From Seohaeicola_A nanhaiensis (GTDB taxonomy: Bacteria > Pseudomonadota > Alphaproteobacteria > Rhodobacterales > Rhodobacteraceae): a DNA stretch of 64,000 nucleotides. Below, one piece after another: positions 24,905 to 33,358 of the stretch. Under the pieces are notes generated by a model. That model was not told the DNA's origin. It saw nothing but the letters and a program-made list of their open reading frames with translations, and made no database searches. Numbering within the stretch: position 1 is the first letter of the stretch; every line of letters starts with the position of its first letter. The DNA is taken from assembly GCF_042654245.1 (NCBI RefSeq), contig NZ_JBHSGI010000028.1, positions 1 through 64,000 on the forward strand, in the 5' to 3' direction. A program made the position numbers and the translations under genes.

Positions 24905-26455
24905 TCAGCTTGACGTGGTGAAGTTCCAGGGCATCAGCTCGTCGATCCTGCTGGCGGGGTGACCGGCGGTGATCGCTTCGAGGGTCGCCTCGAGGTAGGC
25001 GAAGGGCTCCACGCCGTTGATCTTCGCGGTGGCGATCAGGGAGGCGATGCGGGCCCAGGTGCGGCCGCCCTCGTCGTGGCCGGCGAAGAGTGCGTTCTTT
25101 CTTGTCAGGGCGATCGGGCGGATCAGGTTTTCGACGGCGTTGGAGTCCATCTCGACGCGGCCGTCGTGGAGGAAGGTCTGCAGGCCGCCCCACTGGCGGT
25201 GGATGTAGGTCAGTTTCTCGCCGAGGCGCGACTTAACCGAGATACGCAGACGCTGTGCCTGCAGCCAATCACCGAACTCGGCCACGAGGGGCGCGCTGCG
25301 GGCCTGACGGGCCGACAGACGTTGGCCCGGGCCCATGCCCCGGATCTCGAGCTCTATGCGGTAGAGCTCAGCGATCCGGCGCAGGCCCTCGGCGGCGATT
25401 TCCGAGCCGTCGCGGTCGAAGACCTCCTTCAGCTTGCGCCGCGGATGCGCCCAGCAGTGGGCCACCGTGATCGGCGCGCCGCCCTTGCGGGAGGGGCGCG
25501 TCAGTCGATCGTAACCGGTATAGCCATCCAGTTGCAGGATGCCGTCGAAGCCCTGCAGGATCTGCTCGGCATGGGCGCCAGCACGGCTTGGACGATAGGT
25601 GAAGACCACGCCGGGCGGGTCATCGCCGCCCCATCCACGATCATCCCGGGCAAGCGCCCAGAGGTAGCCGGTCTTGGTTCGGCCACGGCCCGGATCCAAC
25701 ACCGGGGCGGTCGTCTCGTCCATGAACAACTTGCCGGAGGACTTGAGATGCTCGGTTAGCCTGTCGACCACGGGGCCGAGGTGGAAGGCCGCTGTGCCAG
25801 CCCAGTCCGCCAAGGTGCTGCGATCGATCTGGATGCCGGAGCGGGCAAGGATCTGGCTCTGTCTGTAAAACGGCAGGTGGTCCGCGAACTTGGACACCAG
25901 GACATGTGCGATGGACCCTTCGGTCGGCAGCCCGCCTTCGATCAGCCGGGGTGCGGCGACAGCCTGAATGACCCCATCCGAGCAGATGCCGCAGGCATAC
26001 TTCGGCCGGATGTCGACCAGCACCCGAAGCTGCGCGGGCACGATGTCCAGCCGCTCGGTCCGATCCTCGCCGATCCGGTGCATGCGGCCGCACCCACACG
26101 GGCACTCAAGGCTCGCCGGTTCGATGACACGTTCGATGCGCGGCAGATCAGCGGGCAGATGGCCGAGATTGCGCTGCCGTCTCCGGCGCGGCGTCGTGGT
26201 GGATGGCGCGGCCTGCTCCTTGCGGGCCTCGACCTCCGTGACGGCGGTTTCCAGGTCTTCGAAGGCCAGCTGCCGGTCGTCTTCGCTCAGCTTCTCGGAC
26301 CGTTTGCCATGCACGACATGGTTCAACTCGGCGACGAGATGCTCGAGGCGCCGGTTTGCGTCCTTCAGCGCACCATTCTCCTGCAGCAGCGCCAGAACGG
26401 CGGCGCGCTGGCTCTCGGGGATCGCGGACAGGTCGATGGGCGGGGCGTTGGACAT
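24905..26455 (-). CDS. tnpC: IS66 transposase TnpC
   Basis: The start MSNAPPIDL at 26455 gives 516 residues with an N-terminal coiled-coil leucine-rich region, a CxC zinc site (ECPCGCGRMHRIG) and the IS66 DDE core with MDETTAPVLDPG, LDGYTGYD and MDSNAVENLIRP. The C-terminal HDEGGRTWA and MPWNF motifs are typical. It looks complete. Confidence 0.95.
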   Translation of the reverse strand: MSNAPPIDLSAIPESQRAAVLALLQENGALKDANRRLEHLVAELNHVVHGKRSEKLSEDDRQLAFEDLETAVTEVEARKEQAAPSTTTPRRRRQRNLGHLPADLPRIERVIEPASLECPCGCGRMHRIGEDRTERLDIVPAQLRVLVDIRPKYACGICSDGVIQAVAAPRLIEGGLPTEGSIAHVLVSKFADHLPFYRQSQILARSGIQIDRSTLADWAGTAAFHLGPVVDRLTEHLKSSGKLFMDETTAPVLDPGRGRTKTGYLWALARDDRGWGGDDPPGVVFTYRPSRAGAHAEQILQGFDGILQLDGYTGYDRLTRPSRKGGAPITVAHCWAHPRRKLKEVFDRDGSEIAAEGLRRIAELYRIELEIRGMGPGQRLSARQARSAPLVAEFGDWLQAQRLRISVKSRLGEKLTYIHRQWGGLQTFLHDGRVEMDSNAVENLIRPIALTRKNALFAGHDEGGRTWARIASLIATAKINGVEPFAYLEATLEAITAGHPASRIDELMPWNFTTSS

Positions 26456-26509
26456 GCGCAGATTATACCGCGCCAAATGCGTCGATGCCCTATCATTCCC
26501 TGGGGCGAG

Positions 26510-26863
26510 TCACTCTGCCACAGCTGGTCTGCGCACCTCCAGCGATCGCACACGGCGCCAGTCCAGGCCGGCAAACAGGGCCTCGAACTGTGCCCGGTTC
26601 AGCGTCATGGCCCCATCCCTGATCGCAGGCCAGGTGAAAGTGCTTTCTTCCAGCCGCTTGTAGGCCATCACGAGCCCGCTGCCGTCCCAGAATAGGATCT
26701 TCATTCGGTCGGCGCGCTTCGAGCGGAAGACGAAGACCGTTCCGGTAAACGGATCTTCCGCCAGAGTAGACTGGACCAGGGCCGCGAGGCCGTCATGGCT
26801 TTTGCGGAAGTCGACCGGCTTCGTCGCCACCAGAATCCGCACACCCTGCGAGGGCATCAGCAT
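26510..26863 (-). CDS. tnpB: IS66 accessory protein TnpB
   Basis: The 117-residue protein carries the IS66 Orf2 hallmarks ILVATKPVDFRKSHDGLA and VFVFRSKRADRMKILFWDG. It is required with TnpA and TnpC for IS66 transposition in studied elements. It overlaps the restored end of tnpA by a few bases. Confidence 0.95.
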   Translation of the reverse strand: MLMPSQGVRILVATKPVDFRKSHDGLAALVQSTLAEDPFTGTVFVFRSKRADRMKILFWDGSGLVMAYKRLEESTFTWPAIRDGAMTLNRAQFEALFAGLDWRRVRSLEVRRPAVAE

Positions 26864-27278
26864 GGATGCGCCTCGAGCGCGTGGACGATCTCAGCGACCC
26901 GGGCGACGGGCATGTCATGCGCCAGTTCGATCACAACAGCCCCCGAATGATCCTGATCGGGGCCGCCTGCGATGTTACCTCCGGACGCGCTTCCTCCTCG
27001 GCGACCTCGCAGACGACGAGCGGCGCAAAGACAGGTTCCTCGACTTCGGCTGCAGGCAGCACCAGCTTGCCCTGTTTGGCCTCTCGTCGCCACGCCGAAA
27101 GTTGATTGGGCAGAATGCCAAACCGCTCCGCTACGGCATTTACAGTCGCTCCAGCTTCCAGGGTCATCGAGACGGCCAAGGCCTTTGCTTCATCCGGCCA
27201 CCGACGATGACCCGACGCGTAGATCTCGACGCCCAGCGATTTGAGAAACGAATTTGTAGCGCACATTGCGAAACGCAC
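26857..27278 (-). pseudogene. tnpA: IS66 TnpA, frameshifted
   Basis: The N-terminal part (27278 to 26931) has the tnpA helix-turn-helix (VNAVAERFGILPNQLSAWRR) and ends early as IRIIRGLL. The expected C-terminus, VVIELAHDMPVARVAEIVHA, continues in another frame down to 26857 and overlaps tnpB normally. The switch falls at a run of five G (about 26943); one extra G would restore a single frame. Decay, a sequencing error, or slippage are all possible. Confidence 0.75.
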
Positions 27279-27351
27279 TCCCCATCATGAGATGGAGATC
27301 ACTTCGCAGCCGAAGCCATCAGCAGCAACGTGGGGTCGAGACGACGCTTAC

Positions 27352-27359
27352 CCTCGAAT
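27352..27359. repeat. IS66 target-site duplication, right copy
   Basis: CCTCGAAT immediately follows the right inverted repeat, matching 24869-24876 base for base. Confidence 0.95.
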
Positions 27360-27371
27360 CGTCTTGGAACA

Positions 27372-27402
27372 AAACTAATTGCTATAGTCACTGTAGCTTC
27401 AA
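27372..27402 (-). promoter_or_regulatory. ZntR/CadR-type promoter severed by IS66
   Basis: On the minus strand TTGAAG (27402-27397), a 19-bp spacer with the dyad CTACAGTGACTATAG, and TAGTTT (27377-27372). It points left, toward the transglutaminase-CDF genes, but the IS66 duplication begins about 13 bases downstream. A perfect 15-bp palindrome TTCTTTCAGAAAGAA lies just upstream at 27409-27424. Confidence 0.72.
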
Positions 27403-27431
27403 TCCTTTCTTTCAGAAAGAATCTCCCGCAA

Positions 27432-28031
27432 CTATTTGTCCGTGTGAACCGCTTTGTGGTGTTCGCCGTGTGCGTCGCGCAGAATGTCGATACCTCCCCA
27501 GGCCGCGATCTCGGCGACAATCACGCCGACGACGAGGTCCGGCCAGTTGGTTCCTAGCCAGGCGACGAGGCCACCGGCCACGACGATCCCAAGGTTCGCG
27601 GCGAAATCGTTGAAACTGAAGGTGTTGGCCGCGCGGATGTTGACGTCCGGATTTTTGAGCTTAGCGAGCAGCCAGACGCAGACCGCGTTGATGGCTGCTG
27701 CGATCAGGGCCATGGCGATCATGATCGTCCCGAGCGGATCTGACCCACCGATGTAGCGGCGCCACGCATCGTAGAGGATGCCTGCAGCGAACAGGATCAG
27801 CAGCCCGCCGGAAACGTTCGCCGCCCCGCGTTTCCATTTGGCGGATCGGGACAAAGCGAAAAGGCTGATCGCGTAGACGAAGCTGTCGGAGAGGTTATCG
27901 AGCCCGTTGGCGATCAGGGCACTTGAGTCGCCGAAGGCGCCTGTTGCGAAAAAGGCCACGGCCAAACCGATATTGAGCGCCAGAACGATCCAAAGCGTCC
28001 GTCTCTCCATTGAATCTTGTCTAGCGGCCAT
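27432..28031 (-). CDS. CDF-like cation transporter
   Basis: About 199 residues with five to six membrane segments and CDF metal-site motifs in NGLDNLSDSFVY and FSFNDFAANL; the His-rich end is HGEHHKAVHTDK. The C-terminal cytoplasmic domain of long CDF proteins is absent, as in short CzcD-like variants. The start MAARQDSM at 28031 was preferred; MSYNTSWN at 28061 is possible. It follows the MerR gene in the same direction and is probably its co-transcribed efflux pump. Confidence 0.8.
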   Translation of the reverse strand: MAARQDSMERRTLWIVLALNIGLAVAFFATGAFGDSSALIANGLDNLSDSFVYAISLFALSRSAKWKRGAANVSGGLLILFAAGILYDAWRRYIGGSDPLGTIMIAMALIAAAINAVCVWLLAKLKNPDVNIRAANTFSFNDFAANLGIVVAGGLVAWLGTNWPDLVVGVIVAEIAAWGGIDILRDAHGEHHKAVHTDK

Positions 28032-28113
28032 TTTGTGGTTCCAGCTTGTGTTGTACGACACATTAACTTCTGCGGCTGATCTGCGTTCCAGCCGGATTGT
28101 TGGCTGAATTCCT

Positions 28114-28542
28114 TCAGGCCCCGATTTCCTCGTGTTCGGTCAAGCATTCCGAATGGTCCCGCAACACCTCAAGCACCTTGCAATCTCCCGTCCGCCCGCC
28201 GCTGCATTCGTGAACCATGCGTTTCAGTTCCGTGCGCAGCGCCTTCAGGCGGGCCATGCGCTGCTCCACCTGTTTGAGCTGGCGACGCGCGATGGCATCA
28301 GCCTCATCACAGGGCCGGTTGGGATGGTCGCTGAGGTCGAGCAGCTCGCGGATCGCATCGAGCGAGAAACCGAGTTGTCGCGAGTGGCGGATGAAGGACA
28401 GTCGATCAAGCTGTGCATTGTCGTAGCGCCTCTGTCCGCCTTCGGTCCTGCCAGGTTCGGGCATGAGTCCGATCTGTTCGTAGTACCGGATGGTCTGCAC
28501 TTTTGTGCCAGTCTTCTTTGACAGAGTACCGATCGTGAGCAT
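28114..28542 (-). CDS. MerR-family divalent-metal regulator (ZntR/CadR/PbrR-like)
   Basis: From MLTIGTLSKKTG (142 residues) there is a MerR winged helix with VQTIRYYEQIGLMPEP, a dimer helix and Cys residues at RPCDEADAI and ECSGGRTGDC. The first Cys matches the ZntR/PbrR position on the dimer helix that copper sensors lack, so Zn, Cd or Pb sensing is more likely than copper. Candidate target promoters with CTCTAG-type dyads are at 28648, 27372, 42950 and 44137, possibly also 50959 and 47942. Confidence 0.85.
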   Translation of the reverse strand: MLTIGTLSKKTGTKVQTIRYYEQIGLMPEPGRTEGGQRRYDNAQLDRLSFIRHSRQLGFSLDAIRELLDLSDHPNRPCDEADAIARRQLKQVEQRMARLKALRTELKRMVHECSGGRTGDCKVLEVLRDHSECLTEHEEIGA

Positions 28543-28647
28543 TTTCGCCTCCATGAAAAAGATACAGTTTGTGTAGGTTTTGCCGTCGGAATAAACAAGT
28601 GTCGGATTCACAGACGCGTGAGTTCAAGCTATACCATGATTTCGTGC

Positions 28648-28678
28648 TTGAACCTCTAGCGGCTAGAGGATGTATCCG
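28648..28678 (+). promoter_or_regulatory. ZntR/CadR-type promoter of the 13-gene run
   Basis: TTGAAC (28648-28653), a 19-bp spacer and TATCCG (28673-28678). The dyad CCTCTAGC-G-GCTAGAGG (28653-28669) is a perfect 17-bp palindrome. The predicted transcript begins about 29 bases before the SCO start at 28714. It lies 106 bases from the divergent MerR gene. Confidence 0.88.
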
Positions 28679-28713
28679 CACAGGCAATAAGGATCAAAAT
28701 CAGGCGAACAGGA

Positions 28714-29316
28714 TTGTCCCTTACATCGGCACAGAAGTTTCTTTGGGTTTTGGCAGGCGTGGCAGCGCTTGCCTTCGTGTGGCTTCTGCTCTGGTCCGAC
28801 TATCGTTCCGATAGCGCCCGAACCGACGCCGAACCGCCTTTTTTCGCTGAGTTCGAACTGACGGACCACCAGGGTATGGTTCGAACCGAGGAGGACTTTG
28901 CGGGGCGCTGGATGCTGGTTTTTTTCGGCTTTACCAACTGCCCCGACGTCTGCCCGACGACCCTATCCGAGGTCGCGGCGGTGATGGACGGTCTGGGCGA
29001 CGATGCCGCCAAGGTCCAGCCGATTTTCATAACAATCGACCCTGAACGAGACACGCCCGCAGCACTCGCCGGATACGTCCCGCTGTTCGATGCGGGCATC
29101 ATCGGGCTGACCGGCATGCCGGAACAGATCGCCGCCACATCCGAGACCTTTCCGATCTTCTTCGAACGCGTCGAAGAGGCTGCGGCGCCGGATGGTTACA
29201 CGATGGGCCACACGTCGCATCTGTTCCTCTTCGATCCCGACGCGGGCTTCGCCGACTCGTGGCCCTACGGCACCTCCGCCGAAGAGATCCTCGCCGACCT
29301 GGAAGAGAGGATCTGA
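28714..29316 (+). CDS. SCO1/SenC family protein
   Basis: A TTG start (SLTSAQKFLWVL) leads into an N-terminal membrane anchor, then a thioredoxin fold with CPDVC and a distal His in MGHTSHLF. It probably inserts copper into cytochrome oxidase CuA or maintains its thiols. First gene of the run that ends with ctaG. No better in-frame ATG covers the anchor, and the alternative GTG would remove part of it. Confidence 0.88.
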   Translation: MSLTSAQKFLWVLAGVAALAFVWLLLWSDYRSDSARTDAEPPFFAEFELTDHQGMVRTEEDFAGRWMLVFFGFTNCPDVCPTTLSEVAAVMDGLGDDAAKVQPIFITIDPERDTPAALAGYVPLFDAGIIGLTGMPEQIAATSETFPIFFERVEEAAAPDGYTMGHTSHLFLFDPDAGFADSWPYGTSAEEILADLEERI

Positions 29317-29321
29317 CCGAC

Positions 29322-29744
29322 ATGAACCGTATGTCCGGAGAAACAGCCCTCGGGCTGGCGTGGATCATCGCGCTCGTCGCCTCGCTTGCCGTGCTTTTCA
29401 TCGGCGAGGTGCTGGGGCAGACGCCCTGTGTGCTGTGCTGGTTCCAGCGCGCCTTCATGTTCCCCTTGGCCATTATCCTCGGGCTGGGCCTTTGGTGGCG
29501 GGACGGCCGCGTGGGGCGCTATGGCATCGCATTGGCGCTTGGCGGCGGCGCAGTCGCCCTGTGGCACATTGGACTGTACGTCGGTCTTGTTCCCGAACGC
29601 ATCCAGCCCTGCACGGCGACCGGCCCCTCTTGCACCGATGACAACCAACTGGTCTTAGGCATCCCTATCCCGCTGATGGCGCTCGCCGCCTTCGCGCTGA
29701 TCGGGGCGCTTTCGGCCCTTTCATTGAAGGACACACGAACATGA
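29322..29744 (+). CDS. dsbB: DsbB-type disulfide oxidoreductase
   Basis: Four membrane segments with the quinone-side pair CVLC and the second periplasmic pair in CTATGPSC. DsbB reoxidises DsbA using quinones. The start MNRMSGETA at 29322 is 5 bases after the SCO stop; its stop overlaps the dsbA-like start (ATGA). The adjacent DsbA is its obvious partner. Confidence 0.93.
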   Translation: MNRMSGETALGLAWIIALVASLAVLFIGEVLGQTPCVLCWFQRAFMFPLAIILGLGLWWRDGRVGRYGIALALGGGAVALWHIGLYVGLVPERIQPCTATGPSCTDDNQLVLGIPIPLMALAAFALIGALSALSLKDTRT

Positions 29745-30394
29745 ACCGACGCGGCCTGATCCTGTCCGTTCTCGCCCTCGGCGTCGCCGGTTTCGGCGGA
29801 GCCACCTGGTTTGCAACCCGCCCCGGCCCGGTGGCCGAAGCGGAGCCTGTTGCGCCGGAACTCGCGGACGCGATGATCCGCCCCTACTCGCCCATCCTCG
29901 GGCCTGCGGAAGCGCCCGTCACGATCGTCGAATTCTTCGATCCGGCCTGCGAGGCCTGTCGCGCCTTTCATCCCATCGTGAAGGACATCATGGCCGAGCA
30001 TGGGGATGCTGTCCGCGTCGTGATCCGCTACACGCCCTTCCACGGCGCGGCATCCGAGGAAGCGATCCGCGTGCTCGAGGCTGCGCGCATGCAGGACATT
30101 TACGTGCCGGTGCTCGAGGCCGTTTTGCGGGAACAGCCGAGATGGGCGTCGCACGGTGCCCCGGAGCCTGGTCTGATCCTTCAAATCGCCGCCACGGCCG
30201 GACTCGATGCCGAGGCCGCGCGCACGCAAATGCTGGCACCCGATGTCGTGGCGATCCTGAACCAGGATCGTGCTGACGTCGAGACCGTGGGAATTCGCCA
30301 GACGCCCACATTCTTCGTGAACGGCAAGCCGCTCGATCCGTTCGGGGAGGCAGAACTGCGGCGATTGGTGGCTGCCGAAGTCGCTGCCGCGTAA
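29741..30394 (+). CDS. DsbA-family thiol-disulfide oxidoreductase
   Basis: An N-terminal anchor/signal is followed by a thioredoxin-like fold with the active site CEAC (DPACEACRAFH) and the cis-Pro loop RQTPTFF. It likely forms disulfides in periplasmic proteins together with the DsbB encoded just before it. The 217-residue length fits the ScsC/DsbA-type family. A second DsbA-family gene is at 48929. Confidence 0.9.
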   Translation: MNRRGLILSVLALGVAGFGGATWFATRPGPVAEAEPVAPELADAMIRPYSPILGPAEAPVTIVEFFDPACEACRAFHPIVKDIMAEHGDAVRVVIRYTPFHGAASEEAIRVLEAARMQDIYVPVLEAVLREQPRWASHGAPEPGLILQIAATAGLDAEAARTQMLAPDVVAILNQDRADVETVGIRQTPTFFVNGKPLDPFGEAELRRLVAAEVAAA

Positions 30395-30423
30395 AGCTGA
30401 ATGGAAAGGGCAGGATCAGAACG

Positions 30424-30891
30424 ATGAAAAAGTATATTTTGACCGGCACACTGGCCGTGCTTTTGACCTTTGGAGGGCTCTCAGTGCCCGCGCTGGCCGG
30501 ACCAGAGGATGTTGTCGTCGAGAACGCGTGGTCCCGCGCCTCCATCGGGATGAACCGCCCCGGGGCCGCCTACATGGCGATCCGCAACACTGGCGACGAA
30601 CCGGTGACGCTGATCGGCCTTACAACACCGCTCGCGATGATGCCCGAAATTCACGAGACGAAGACCAATGCCGAAGGTGTGAGTTCCATGAGCCCGGCGG
30701 GGGAGATCGCGATCGCCCCTGGCGAAAGCGTCGCGCTCGAGCCGGGCGGCCTGCACGCGATGCTGATGCGGCTGAAAGAACCGATGACGGAAGGGGACAC
30801 CTTTCCGCTGACCCTGCTTTTCGACGACGGAGGCGAAGTGACGGTCCATGTGCCGATCCTCGGCATCGCCGCGCGAGGGCCGGAGGACTGA
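30424..30891 (+). CDS. PCuAC periplasmic copper chaperone
   Basis: A signal peptide (VPALAGPE) precedes a cupredoxin-like fold with the PCuAC ligands: His in EIHET, Met in SSM and the HxM pair in GGLHAMLM. PCuAC passes Cu(I) to SCO and to the CuA/CuB sites of cytochrome oxidase. It overlaps the start of the next SCO gene by one base, matching the known functional pairing. Confidence 0.92.
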   Translation: MKKYILTGTLAVLLTFGGLSVPALAGPEDVVVENAWSRASIGMNRPGAAYMAIRNTGDEPVTLIGLTTPLAMMPEIHETKTNAEGVSSMSPAGEIAIAPGESVALEPGGLHAMLMRLKEPMTEGDTFPLTLLFDDGGEVTVHVPILGIAARGPED

Positions 30892-31517
30892 TGCGGCGAC
30901 GGGCGATCCTGGGGTACGGCGCGGCTGGTGTCGGGGCGGTCGCCCTGATGCTCTTCGTCGGTTGGTGGCAGGTCGATGGACCCGGTGGACCCGAACCTGT
31001 CGGGCAGCGGCCTATGGCCCTGACCGAGATGGATTTCCGTCTGACGGATCATGAGGGCAACGCGGTCGGGCCGGAAACCCTGATCGGTCGCCCGACGATG
31101 GTGTTCTTCGGCTTCACCTACTGTCCCGATGTCTGCCCGACCACGCTCTCGGACATTTCGGGATGGCTCGACGATCTGGGAGACGAGGCCGACGAGATGA
31201 ACGTGGTCTTCATTACGGTCGACCCCGAGCGCGATACCGTCGAGGCGATGGCGGAATATGTCGGCTACTTCCATCCTGGGATACGTGGCTGGACGGGACC
31301 GGAAGAGCAGATAGCGCGCGTCGCGGACGGCTTCCGCGCCACCTACGAGCGAGTACCGGCGGAGAGCGGCGATTACACGATGAACCACACCGCGAGCGTC
31401 TTCCTGTTCGCAGCCTCTGGGCGATTCGTCACCATGATCGACTATCACGAGCCCAAAGAATTCGCGGTGCCGAAGATCCGCCGCGCGCTGGAAGAAGAAA
31501 TGGAGGGGGCGACATGA
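30891..31517 (+). CDS. SCO1/SenC family protein
   Basis: The start MRRRAILGYG at 30891 gives 208 residues: one N-terminal membrane helix, CPDVC, and the His in MNHTASVF. It is a close relative of the SCO at 28714 and sits directly behind PCuAC. Its stop overlaps the M23 peptidase start (ATGA). The longer frame beginning at 30528 reads PCuAC out of frame and was rejected. Confidence 0.92.
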   Translation: MRRRAILGYGAAGVGAVALMLFVGWWQVDGPGGPEPVGQRPMALTEMDFRLTDHEGNAVGPETLIGRPTMVFFGFTYCPDVCPTTLSDISGWLDDLGDEADEMNVVFITVDPERDTVEAMAEYVGYFHPGIRGWTGPEEQIARVADGFRATYERVPAESGDYTMNHTASVFLFAASGRFVTMIDYHEPKEFAVPKIRRALEEEMEGAT

Positions 31518-32887
31518 GGCTCAGATCTTTGGCGGCTTGTGTCGCAATTGCGGGGACGGTTTCGGGAGCGGCTATCGCCATCTCTGATTCCATGTCGAAA
31601 GAACCCGTGCCGCCGGAACTTGCCCAGGCAGGTAGCTGGATGCCCCAAGGTCCTGAAGCCCCCCAGAACGTTGACATCCCCGTGACGCTGCCCGCGGCGG
31701 CATGGGCAGACGATGCACCCGACCTCAGCCCGCTGCCCCTTCTGCAGGCCGCGTTTGCCGACAGGCCGGTGCAAGCGATCGAGCCACCCCTGTCGACGTG
31801 GTCGCGCGACATTGCTCCGGGCGAAACGCTCGATTTCTTGCTGTCAGAGGCCGGTCTTGCGGCACCTGACAGAGCCGAAGTTGCCCTCGCGCTTGGTGCG
31901 GAATACGATCTGCGACGGCTGCGGCCGGGGCACTCGGTCACTGTCGCTTCGACCGTGGACGGCAGCCCCCGCACCGTCTCACTCGCCGTCGAGGACGGGG
32001 TTCGGATCGAGGTGGTTTTCGGCGAGCAGTTGTCCACACAGGTCGTGGCTCCGGATCCGGAGATCGTAACCCTTGCCGGCGAAGCCGTGATCGACAGCTC
32101 GATCTTCGCGGCACTCGACGAAGCCGGCATACCCGCCCGTTTTTCCGTGGACCTTGCGCAGATGCTGGGTGGGACCGTGGATTTCCGCCGCGAGATGGCC
32201 GGTGGCGAAACACTAAGGCTTCTCTGGCGTGAGGCGCGGGTCGGAGAGGACAGGATCGGACAGCCCGAACTCGCCTTCGCCGCACTGGAGGTCGGCGGTT
32301 CGCTTTACGAGATCGTATGGCCGGACGACGGCAGCGGTCAGGCGACGATCTACGTCGATGGCGAGGTGCTGCGCGTCTTCGCACAGCCGGTCGAGGGTGC
32401 GCGCCTCAGCTCGGTGTTCGGACGCCGCACGCATCCGGTCTTTGGCAACGTCCGGATGCACACCGGCGTCGATTTCGCAGCGGCACGTGGGACACCGGTT
32501 CAATCGACGGCACCGGGGCGGGTTAGTTTCATTGGCTGGCGCGGTGGCTATGGCCGTGTGGTCGAAATCTCGCACGGCTCCGACACCATGACGCGCTACG
32601 CGCATCTGAGCGCCGTGCCGGAAGACCTGGCACAAGGCCAACGCGTTGCGGCGGGAGATGTGATCGGCCGCGTCGGCGCGACTGGCACGGCGACAGGTCC
32701 GAACCTGCACTACGAAGTCCTCGTGGATGGGCGCCCGACTGACCCCCTCACTGACGACCGGCTCGCCGAAGCAGCCGAGAGCGAAGCGGATGATACCGCC
32801 GCGCTCTCGCGTCTGGCCGAGGCGCGCGCGCTTCTGAATGAAAACCTCGGCAGCGAGATTGCCAAAACGACAACCGAAAGGCTCTGA
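31514..32887 (+). CDS. M23-family peptidoglycan endopeptidase
   Basis: A signal peptide, a LysM-like/OapA-like central part and a C-terminal LytM/M23 domain with the zinc ligands HTGVDF (HxxxD) and HYE (LHYEVLVDG), plus RYAHLS. M23 enzymes cut peptide cross-links in peptidoglycan and need zinc, so they must cope with metal imbalance. Length 457 residues. It lies between an SCO and a DUF411 gene in the run, an unusual setting for a wall hydrolase. Confidence 0.9.
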   Translation: MRLRSLAACVAIAGTVSGAAIAISDSMSKEPVPPELAQAGSWMPQGPEAPQNVDIPVTLPAAAWADDAPDLSPLPLLQAAFADRPVQAIEPPLSTWSRDIAPGETLDFLLSEAGLAAPDRAEVALALGAEYDLRRLRPGHSVTVASTVDGSPRTVSLAVEDGVRIEVVFGEQLSTQVVAPDPEIVTLAGEAVIDSSIFAALDEAGIPARFSVDLAQMLGGTVDFRREMAGGETLRLLWREARVGEDRIGQPELAFAALEVGGSLYEIVWPDDGSGQATIYVDGEVLRVFAQPVEGARLSSVFGRRTHPVFGNVRMHTGVDFAAARGTPVQSTAPGRVSFIGWRGGYGRVVEISHGSDTMTRYAHLSAVPEDLAQGQRVAAGDVIGRVGATGTATGPNLHYEVLVDGRPTDPLTDDRLAEAAESEADDTAALSRLAEARALLNENLGSEIAKTTTERL

Positions 32888-32890
32888 CCC

Positions 32891-33346
32891 ATGAAACGCA
32901 TGACCCAAGCTCTCGCCATCACGCTCGCCCTGTTCCCAGCGGCCCAGGCCCTCGCAGAGGCAACGGCGATCGACGTCCGCAAGACCAACGGATGCGGCTG
33001 CTGCCTCTCGTGGATGAAACATCTCGAAGAGAACGGGTTTGTGCCGACCGGCCAGGACATGTTCGGCGGGCTTCTCGTGCGCTTCAAGCTAGACAACGGC
33101 GTGCCGCAGCGCATGGTCTCCTGCCACACCGCGCTCATTGACGGCTACGTGATCGAGGGCCATGTACCGGCCGCTGACATCCGCCGCCTTCTCGAGGAGC
33201 GCCCGGACGCCGTCGGCCTCGCTGTTCCGGGGATGCCCTATGGCTCGCCCGGCATGGGGCCAGAAGACGACCGTGAAGCCTATGATGTCTTCCTCATCCG
33301 CAAGGACGGGTCGACGGAAGTCTTTTCGAGCTACGCCGAAGGATAA
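32891..33346 (+). CDS. DUF411 periplasmic metal-binding protein
   Basis: A signal peptide (QALAEATA) is followed by the DUF411 domain with KTNGCGCCLSW, CHTALIDGYVIEGHVPA and GMPYGSPGMG. It is a paralogue of 20572-21045 and probably binds copper or another soft metal in the periplasm. It starts 3 bases after the M23 stop. Confidence 0.88.
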   Translation: MKRMTQALAITLALFPAAQALAEATAIDVRKTNGCGCCLSWMKHLEENGFVPTGQDMFGGLLVRFKLDNGVPQRMVSCHTALIDGYVIEGHVPAADIRRLLEERPDAVGLAVPGMPYGSPGMGPEDDREAYDVFLIRKDGSTEVFSSYAEG

Positions 33347-33358
33347 TCTGGCCCGCCC

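Larger units (their letters stand above)
24877..27351 (-). mobile_element. IS66-family insertion sequence, copy 1 (2,475 bp)
   Basis: The ends are inverted repeats beginning GTAAGCG (24877 onward, and ending at 27351), with about 22 bp of imperfect match. The element carries tnpA, tnpB and tnpC in the standard order on the minus strand. A perfect 8-bp duplication CCTCGAAT flanks it. tnpA appears frameshifted, so self-mobility is doubtful. Confidence 0.95.

Noticed and set aside
26930..26960. Programmed frameshifting in IS66 tnpA
   Set aside because: There is no slippery heptamer such as A AAA AAG, and the sister element has tnpA in a single frame.
30528..30890. A second protein frame before the SCO gene
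   Set aside because: It reads the PCuAC gene out of frame; the true SCO start is the ATG at 30891.
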